Shown: piece after piece, positions 58,038-64,000 of the stretch
Layout: each line of letters begins with the position of its first letter
How positions within the stretch are numbered: the first letter of the stretch is position 1
Assembly (NCBI GenBank): GCA_033977485.1
Contig: CM066991.1
Span: 58,275,350-58,339,349, forward strand
DNA: 64,000 nucleotides
Direction of reading: 5' to 3'
From: Hydrangea macrophylla
Lineage: Eukaryota; Streptophyta; Magnoliopsida; Cornales; Hydrangeaceae
The notes under the pieces: model-generated
The model's database searches: none
What the model saw: only the letters and a program-made list of their open reading frames with translations
Told to the model about the DNA's origin: nothing
Program-made: the position numbers and the translations under genes

Positions 58038-61000
58038 TCAAGCATAGTACTTTTTGAGGCGATCCATGTTGATTGGTTCTTTGAATTCGACACCATCGAG
58101 GTCCATGAGGTAAGTTGCTCCTCCAGAAAGGATTGTTTTGACGATATAAGGGCCGACCCACTTAGGTTTGAACTTCCCACGGGGATCGAAGATCGGAGCT
58201 CGCAATTCCTTAAGGACAAGGTCACCCTTGACAATCTTTCTTGGACGAACCCTTTTGTTGAAAGCACGGGCTATCCTCTTTTGATAGATTCGGACATGGT
58301 CAACTGCCGCTAGGCGCTTTTCATCTATGAGAGCCAACTCTTCGTATCTTTCTCTCAACCAATCTGATTCTGAAATTTCACATTCTGCCATTACGCGTAG
58401 AGACGGTAGCTCTATCTCGACTGGGAGCACCGCTTCCATCCCATACACCAGCGAGTAAGGAGTTGCTCCTGTGGACGTCCTTATTGATGTTCTGTATCCC
58501 CAAAGCGCGAACGGTAGCTTTTCATGCCAGTCTTTGTAGGTATCGGCCGATTTCTGCAGTATGGCCTTGACATTCTTGTTTGCAGCTTCGACTGCCCCAT
58601 TGGTTTGCGGCCTATACGGCGACGACTTGTGATAAGTGATCTTGTATTCCTCAAACAGATCCCTGACTTCTGCCTTGAAATGACTTTCGTTATCTGAAAT
58701 AATCTCATGAGGAACTCCATAACGGCAGATGAGATTTCTTTTGATGAATTTGGCCACTTCTTTGGCCCCCAACTTGGTATAAGATGCTGCTTCTACCCAT
58801 TTTGTGAAGTAGTCTATGGCCACCAGGATGTACTGATTTCCATTTGAGGCTTTCGGAATGATTTCACCAATGATGTCGATTCCCCAGGTTGAGAATGGCC
58901 AAGGCGAAGTCATGTTGTACAGAAGGGATGGCGGTGTATGCATCATGTTTGCATGAATTTGGCACTTGTGACACCTCCTCACGTACTCACAACAATCTTT
59001 CTCCAATGTTGTCCAGTAGTACCCTTGTCTTATGATTTTCTTAGCCAGCATGTGACCGTTCATGTGCGGACCGCATACCCCTTCGTGTATTTCTTCCATC
59101 ATTCTTTTGGAACTCTTTCCGAACAAGCAAGTTAGGTTGTGACCATTGTATCCTTTCTTCAGCAATTTTCCACCGCAAATGATGAATTGCGCGGCGAATC
59201 TTCTAATGGCCCTTTTGTCTTTCTCGGTAGATTCTTGGGGGTATATCCCCTTTTCTACGAAATCCCAAACATCCCGATACCACGGCATTTCATTCTCTTC
59301 TTCTTCGATTGCGGCGATCATATTGAACGAAGGCTCGTACCTCTGCTCTATTACCAAAGGTATCATCTTGACTCCCACAGGAATCTTGATCATGGAGGCT
59401 AAGGTAGCCAATGAATCTGCTAGCTGGTTCTCTTCCCTAGGCAAGTAGAGGAATGTGACACTCTTGAATTGCCTTTTGAGTTGGTCGAGATGATCATGGT
59501 AGGGCTTCAGCCTTTCTTCTTTTACTTTCCATTCCCCTCTGGCTTGCGATATAATGAGGTTCGAATCCCCGAAGACATCTAACTTCTGAACCCTCAGTTC
59601 TAAGGCTGCTTCCATTCCCAGAATGCACGCTTCATATTCGGCGGTGTTGTTGGTGGAGTTATAGTTGAGCTTGACCGCCAATGGAGTATGATCCCCGCTT
59701 GGTGATACGAGAATCATCCCTACTCCGTATCCTTTCATGTTGGCCGCTCCATCGAAGTACAACTTCCACTGATCTTCCTTGATTTCCATGATATTCTCGT
59801 CCGGAAACGGAAAGTCCCCACTTTCTTCGGAGTCAACGGCATGCTCTGCGAGATGCTCGGCTACGGTTCTCCCTTTTACCGACTTGCTTGTAACATACTT
59901 GATATCGAATTCGGATAGTAGAAGTAACCAACGGGATATGCGACCGGTCAAGGCGGGTTTTTCGAGGAGGTATTTTAGAGGATCCATGCGGGATATGAGC
60001 ACAACTGGGAAGGCCAGCATGTAGTGCCTCAGTCGGCGAGTACACCAAACCAAGGCCCAACACGTTTTTTCAAGGGTAGAGTAGTTGAGCTCGTACCCAG
60101 TCATCCTCTTGCTGAGGTAGTATATGGCTTTTTCGGAGTGGCTTTCTTCTCCTTCTTGGGCTAGCATGCAACCCATGGCATTTTCGGAGACAGATAGGTA
60201 AAGGAATAAGGGCTTATGAGGAATGGGTAGTGAAAGGACAGGCGGGTTCTGAAGGTAGGCTTTTATTTTGTCGAAAGCGGCTTGGCATTGGTCATCCCAT
60301 TGGAACTTCTCCCCTTTTCTCAACAATCGGAACAGAGGATCGCACGTGGTTGTGAGCTTGGAGATGAAGCGGCTAATGAATTGGATTCTTCCGAGGAACC
60401 CCCTTACTTCTTTTTCATTCCGTGGTGGTGTCATTTCTAGGACTGCCTTGATCTTGGAGGGATCCACCTCTATCCCCCTTTGTGTGATGAGAAAACCCAG
60501 GAGTTTACCGGAAGTCACACCGAAAGTGCATTTCTTTGGATTCAACCTCATCTTGTATTTGCGCAACCTTTCGAAGAACTTTTCCAGCGCTACCAGGTGT
60601 CCTTCTCTGTCCTTGGATTTCACAATCATGTCGTCTACGTACACTTCTACCTCCTTGTGAATCATATCATGCAGCAGAGTGGTGGCAGCTCTTTGGTAAG
60701 TCGCCCCCGCGTTCTTGAGTCCGAAGGGCATTACTCTATAACAGTAGGTTCCCCAAGGGGTGGTGAATGTCGTCTTCTCCCGATCTTCTGGCGCCATTAG
60801 AATCTGATTATATCCTGAGAAACCATCCATGAATGAAAGTAGCTCATGTCCTGCAGTGTTATCTACCAAGACGTCAATGTGGGGAAGTGGAAAGTCATCC
60901 TTGGGACTGGCTTTGTTTAGATCACGGAAGTCGACGCACACGCGAACTTTCCCATCCTTCTTCGGGACCGGTACGATATTGGCAACCCATTCCGGGTATT

Positions 61001-61040
61001 CGGTGACAATGATGAACCCTGCCTTGAACTGCTTCTCCAC
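58038..61040 (-). CDS. Tat-lineage pol: RT, RNase H, aRH, integrase
   Basis: A 1,000-codon frame. Reverse transcriptase spans about residues 10-200 with VPVPKKDGKVRVCVDFRDLN and YVDD at 134-137. The first RNase H (about 275-400) appears degenerate: the usual catalytic Asp positions read YLSVSEN and AEHLAEH. A second, archaeal-type RNase H (about 425-550) has Asp430, Glu468, Asp492 and Asp542. Integrase has His652, His659, Cys690, Cys693 and the triad Asp722, Asp783, Glu818. A second RNase H is diagnostic of the Tat group. The C-terminus LKKYYA is present, so the product is complete downstream. Upstream, one extra base at about 61,052-61,056 separates it from the protease frame. Transposition is therefore impaired unless frameshifting occurs; this copy is otherwise stop-free. 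Confidence 0.93.
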   Translation of the reverse strand: MEKQFKAGFIIVTEYPEWVANIVPVPKKDGKVRVCVDFRDLNKASPKDDFPLPHIDVLVDNTAGHELLSFMDGFSGYNQILMAPEDREKTTFTTPWGTYCYRVMPFGLKNAGATYQRAATTLLHDMIHKEVEVYVDDMIVKSKDREGHLVALEKFFERLRKYKMRLNPKKCTFGVTSGKLLGFLITQRGIEVDPSKIKAVLEMTPPRNEKEVRGFLGRIQFISRFISKLTTTCDPLFRLLRKGEKFQWDDQCQAAFDKIKAYLQNPPVLSLPIPHKPLFLYLSVSENAMGCMLAQEGEESHSEKAIYYLSKRMTGYELNYSTLEKTCWALVWCTRRLRHYMLAFPVVLISRMDPLKYLLEKPALTGRISRWLLLLSEFDIKYVTSKSVKGRTVAEHLAEHAVDSEESGDFPFPDENIMEIKEDQWKLYFDGAANMKGYGVGMILVSPSGDHTPLAVKLNYNSTNNTAEYEACILGMEAALELRVQKLDVFGDSNLIISQARGEWKVKEERLKPYHDHLDQLKRQFKSVTFLYLPREENQLADSLATLASMIKIPVGVKMIPLVIEQRYEPSFNMIAAIEEEENEMPWYRDVWDFVEKGIYPQESTEKDKRAIRRFAAQFIICGGKLLKKGYNGHNLTCLFGKSSKRMMEEIHEGVCGPHMNGHMLAKKIIRQGYYWTTLEKDCCEYVRRCHKCQIHANMMHTPPSLLYNMTSPWPFSTWGIDIIGEIIPKASNGNQYILVAIDYFTKWVEAASYTKLGAKEVAKFIKRNLICRYGVPHEIISDNESHFKAEVRDLFEEYKITYHKSSPYRPQTNGAVEAANKNVKAILQKSADTYKDWHEKLPFALWGYRTSIRTSTGATPYSLVYGMEAVLPVEIELPSLRVMAECEISESDWLRERYEELALIDEKRLAAVDHVRIYQKRIARAFNKRVRPRKIVKGDLVLKELRAPIFDPRGKFKPKWVGPYIVKTILSGGATYLMDLDGVEFKEPINMDRLKKYYA

Positions 61041-61047
61041 CTCTTCT

Positions 61048-63387
61048 TTAACCCTTGAGTGCCCATTCCGGTCTCATGCGCCTCAGTTTCTGCTTGACAG
61101 GTTTAGAATTGGGGAGGAGAGGAATATGATGTTGGACGATGTCGGGATCGACCCCAGGCATGTCTTCGTAAGACCAAGCAAAAACATCTTTGAATTCTTT
61201 TAGCAAGAGGGTTAATTTTTCTTTTTCTTCTTTATTAAGAGTTGAGCCAATTTGCACAATTTGTGGATTATCTGTTTCGCCTAGGTTAACTGATAAGGTA
61301 TCTTCGATTATTTCATAAGCAGGTGGTTTTTCGATTAGTTGCTTAAATTCAATTGAGAGATCCTCGGAGGGATCTGTGCATTCACAAGTGTTAGACACAG
61401 AGGAGTAAGCAGAATCGTCTTTCATTTCATTCATGACAGGTGAAGTGACTACATTGGACAGTGGTGGGCTTACAGCAGCCGACTCTGGTACAGACTCGAT
61501 AATTGGTAGTACAGACTCCGGGGGAATAGGGGATTGGGAGACACAGATAGATGACTCTACAGCCTGGTTGCTCAGACCCTCCTCAGTTGGCTTGATCTGA
61601 TCATCTTGGCTCTTGGCCCTCTTTTCCTCCTTCTCCTTAGCGGATTCCTCCCATAGTTTTTCGATGGCTTCGTTATCCAGGTACCTCAACCAGTCTTCCT
61701 CTGGGGTCTTCTTGACTTCTTCGGGATAGAACGGGTCTTGATATGGGGGCCTTTCGCAGTCAGCGAAGATTTCGAGCCCGGGGTGCCTCTTCCCAGTGGT
61801 TTGATGGATCCAGGGTTCGGGAAACCCGAAGTAAGGGAAATCATCTCCTTCTTTGATGAACTGTCCATTCAAAGTCTTGCGGTATGGTGGGAGTCCCTTC
61901 ACCCTTTTCTTCCATGGCCTCTGTAGCTCGACGTCTTCTTCAGTGGGCTTGTACCCCAACCCGAAAGTTCCTCGTTGTCCTTTGATCTGAGGGAACTCAC
62001 GAATCCCTTGCTGGCGTCGGCCTAATCCCATTCCGGGGAAATTGTTCATTTTGTGGACGATGTTGACAACTGCGGAGTGGACCCCAGGGAACCTATCTTC
62101 GTTATTGATCATGTGGACTTCTTCCATGAAGAATCCCCCGATTTCTCCTTCTTCCAGCTCAGGTATTTGGACTTCGAAAATGGGAGCGTAGTTTGGGAAA
62201 GCTTCGTTACCCCAACTATTACCAAGGATGATCTTTACTTCCTTCTCATGAATGTACTTGATCATTTGATGCACAGTGGACGATACGGCTTTGTTGGCAT
62301 GAAGCCAGGGCCTTCCAATCAGCAGATTGAACGAGGCAGGTATGTCCATGACTTGAAAAATCTCAGTGCTCACCAAAGACCCTACCCGGATTTGTAGAGA
62401 AACAGTCCCCATCACATTTCTCCTGGTGTTATCATAGGCTCTCACGGATTGCACAGACGGCGTGATGTCAAGGATATTGACCCCCAAAGCAGTGGCAGTT
62501 CTTAGGGCACAAACATTCAAAGCAGAACCTGTATCGACCAGACAAAATGGTACCTGCTGCCCCTTACATCCAACAGTGATGTACAATGCTTTGTTATGCG
62601 CGGACCCTTCCGGTGGTAAGTCCTCATCAGAAAATGTAATGATCGGGTCGGGGGCAAGTGCGCCCAAGAAAGCTATCATGTCCTCCGGTGCGGCATCAAT
62701 AGGGACTTCTATTCCAGCCAAGGCATTCAACACGGCTTGCCTATGCTTGTAAGAGGTCACCATGATATCCCACATTGAGAGATGTGCTTGGGTTTTCTTT
62801 AGCTGCTTTATCAACTCATTATCTTCTTCGATGATCTCATCCATCTTACCCTTCCCCTTGTCCTTGACTGGACCTTTCTCGGTTGCATCGGTGGCAGGCT
62901 GTGGAGGCTGATAATGACGGCCTGACCTGGTCAGATGATCAATCTCGGCAGGAGTGGGCCCTTCTACAGTCCCATCCTTCTTGAACCAATCACAATCCGT
63001 TCCCACAAATGGCTTTTCCGGCTCGTTCCAAATGGAAGCATCACTCTCGTTGTTAGGGTCATACCATTTGAGGTCTACCACCCCTAGGTCATGCTCTTCC
63101 AGGAAGAACAAGTCTTGCTCGTCGTCTAGCTGCTGCTGCCACTCGTCATTCTCCCCTCCGATCAGATGAATTTCCTCAGAATCCAGGATGTCAATGAGGG
63201 GTAAGGGTTGTTCTAGGGGGGTGATATAGGTAGCAGGGTTGAAGGGTATAGGGTTGGACTCGATGAGGTTGACATTTTGGTGGTTTGGTAGGGGATTTTG
63301 GGTGATATGGGGCTGCTTCGGGGGTGGCTCGATGATATTCTGGTCAATGAGGTCTTGAATGTCATGGCGAAGGCGCATGCATGTCAT
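61048..63387 (-). CDS. Tat-lineage protease region with G-patch
   Basis: A 779-codon frame linking gag to RT. Residues 1-260 are acidic and of low similarity. The aspartic protease has CLVDTGSALNV with Asp285-Thr-Gly and the flap-side LLIGRPWLH at 355-363. A G-patch-like FPGMGLGRRQQGI and GTFGLGY lie at 450-480, a domain often present after the protease in Tat elements. The C-terminal third is a linker leading to the RT start. The frame breaks at both ends by single-base changes relative to its neighbours (about 63,375 against gag, about 61,054 against pol), so gag, protease and pol were one frame in the ancestor. Confidence 0.85.
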   Translation of the reverse strand: MTCMRLRHDIQDLIDQNIIEPPPKQPHITQNPLPNHQNVNLIESNPIPFNPATYITPLEQPLPLIDILDSEEIHLIGGENDEWQQQLDDEQDLFFLEEHDLGVVDLKWYDPNNESDASIWNEPEKPFVGTDCDWFKKDGTVEGPTPAEIDHLTRSGRHYQPPQPATDATEKGPVKDKGKGKMDEIIEEDNELIKQLKKTQAHLSMWDIMVTSYKHRQAVLNALAGIEVPIDAAPEDMIAFLGALAPDPIITFSDEDLPPEGSAHNKALYITVGCKGQQVPFCLVDTGSALNVCALRTATALGVNILDITPSVQSVRAYDNTRRNVMGTVSLQIRVGSLVSTEIFQVMDIPASFNLLIGRPWLHANKAVSSTVHQMIKYIHEKEVKIILGNSWGNEAFPNYAPIFEVQIPELEEGEIGGFFMEEVHMINNEDRFPGVHSAVVNIVHKMNNFPGMGLGRRQQGIREFPQIKGQRGTFGLGYKPTEEDVELQRPWKKRVKGLPPYRKTLNGQFIKEGDDFPYFGFPEPWIHQTTGKRHPGLEIFADCERPPYQDPFYPEEVKKTPEEDWLRYLDNEAIEKLWEESAKEKEEKRAKSQDDQIKPTEEGLSNQAVESSICVSQSPIPPESVLPIIESVPESAAVSPPLSNVVTSPVMNEMKDDSAYSSVSNTCECTDPSEDLSIEFKQLIEKPPAYEIIEDTLSVNLGETDNPQIVQIGSTLNKEEKEKLTLLLKEFKDVFAWSYEDMPGVDPDIVQHHIPLLPNSKPVKQKLRRMRPEWALKG

Positions 63388-64000
63388 CGGTGTTATGGCC
63401 GGGGGCTTGGTGGTAGGCGCATCGTTTAGACATATCGCAGTTAGGCGGGGGTGGGGTATTTCGAGACAGGAGTAGTTGGAGATGGCCCTTTTTGAGGAGA
63501 CGGTCCAAGGCTGAGGAGAGGGAGATTTCTAGCTTGGCAAAATTGCGAGGGGGCTTTTTCTGGAAAGGGCGGTTGGAAGGGTTTGCCTGGTTGGAGGGTT
63601 GGTATGGCCTTGGAGGGTATGCCATGGGTTGGCTGCTAAGGGCATTGACATCTGGGGGACTCCGGGAGTAGCTGGGCCTTCTTGGCTGACTCGGAGGGTC
63701 TTCCTTTTTGATCTTTCCTTCCCTGATAGCATCTTCAATTCGGGTTCCGACCTCAAACAACTCTTCAAATGTGGAGATGGACTGGTAGAATAACTTGTCA
63801 TGGTAAAGTGGCTGCAGATTCCGGATGAGCATCCTTACCTGTTCCTTTTCAATCGGCCGGTGGGTCATTTGAGCTACCTTGTTCCTCCACCTGCTCAGAA
63901 ACGCAGCGAAGGATTCGTTGTTGCTTTGCCGGGTCGTTTCCAAATCCCTGATAGTGACATCCAGCTCCTGGTTGTAAGAGTAATGATCGACAAAAACTCG
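63362..64000 (-). CDS. Tat-lineage gag, partial
   Basis: An open frame reaching the window edge, with retrotransposon gag features: ESFAAFLSRWRNKVAQM, RMLIRNLQPLYHDKLF and FEELFEVGTRIEDAI, followed by a Pro/Ser-rich segment. The end has CAYHQAPGHNTDD, a Cys-His cluster typical of this lineage before the protease region. The frame stops soon after a one-base shift at about 63,375. The N-terminal half, the primer-binding site and 5' LTR lie beyond the window. Confidence 0.85.
   Translation of the reverse strand, partial: RVFVDHYSYNQELDVTIRDLETTRQSNNESFAAFLSRWRNKVAQMTHRPIEKEQVRMLIRNLQPLYHDKLFYQSISTFEELFEVGTRIEDAIREGKIKKEDPPSQPRRPSYSRSPPDVNALSSQPMAYPPRPYQPSNQANPSNRPFQKKPPRNFAKLEISLSSALDRLLKKGHLQLLLSRNTPPPPNCDMSKRCAYHQAPGHNTDDMHAPSP

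Noticed and set aside
59139..60800. Plus-strand open frames opposite pol
   Set aside because: They are shadows of the highly conserved pol frame on the other strand.
61040..61060. Programmed ribosomal frameshift between protease and RT
   Set aside because: A G run is present, but there is no clear slippery heptamer or downstream structure visible; a one-base mutation explains it more simply. Kept only as an open question in the findings.

Overview
This is plant nuclear DNA, most likely from a eudicot with a large, repeat-rich genome. It is AT-rich, with GT-AG spliced genes. It carries an Au-type SINE, Stowaway-type and other MITEs, Ty1/copia LTRs and, above all, Ty3/gypsy elements of the Tat lineage (second RNase H, G-patch after the protease, long 3' non-coding region, LTRs above 3 kb). 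The species cannot be named from the sequence.

Two cellular genes are well supported. At 13,394-14,059 (+) a four-exon gene encodes an 86-residue ribosomal protein eS27 with its C4 zinc finger. At 27,145-34,164 (-) a nine-exon gene encodes a 691-residue YTH-domain m6A reader of the ECT2 group. Its last intron uses a GC donor, and its introns carry an Au SINE and a MITE.

Layout: 1-10,040 is a pile-up of rearranged Tat-like fragments (LTR pieces in both orientations, a primer-binding site, a 3' non-coding region, a broken plant mobile domain gene and a tandem array). 10,396-13,265 holds a LINE 3' end, two MITEs (one with a nested SINE) and a 1.1 kb foldback element that ends 128 bp before the eS27 start codon. 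14-25.5 kb is mostly non-coding: SINE- and Helitron-like ends, a possible solo LTR, an ACCCG-repeat element and MITEs. 25.6-26.6 kb is a decayed LINE, followed by the ECT2-like gene. 36.4-43.7 kb is the 3' end of a plus-strand Tat-like element: a 3.3 kb array of hairpin-cored repeats, then a 3.1 kb LTR that ends directly against a decayed minus-strand chromovirus. 48.1-51.6 kb carries copia LTRs. 51,603 to the window end is one long minus-strand Tat element: 3' LTR, polypurine tract, tandem arrays, an antisense plant mobile domain ORF, pol, protease and gag. Its 5' LTR lies outside the window.

The most interesting material is in the 3' non-coding regions of the Tat-like elements. Several unrelated arrays are built on short inverted repeats of different sequence. 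A roughly 43-bp stem-loop (CTACG...CGTAG outer arms, TCCC...GGGA inner arms) recurs at eight places in fragments that otherwise differ. The plant mobile domain ORF lies antisense to the element, between integrase and the 3' LTR. A second, broken plant mobile domain copy lies beside LTR sequence at 5.9 kb. These points rest on reading by eye; no alignment or database search was run.
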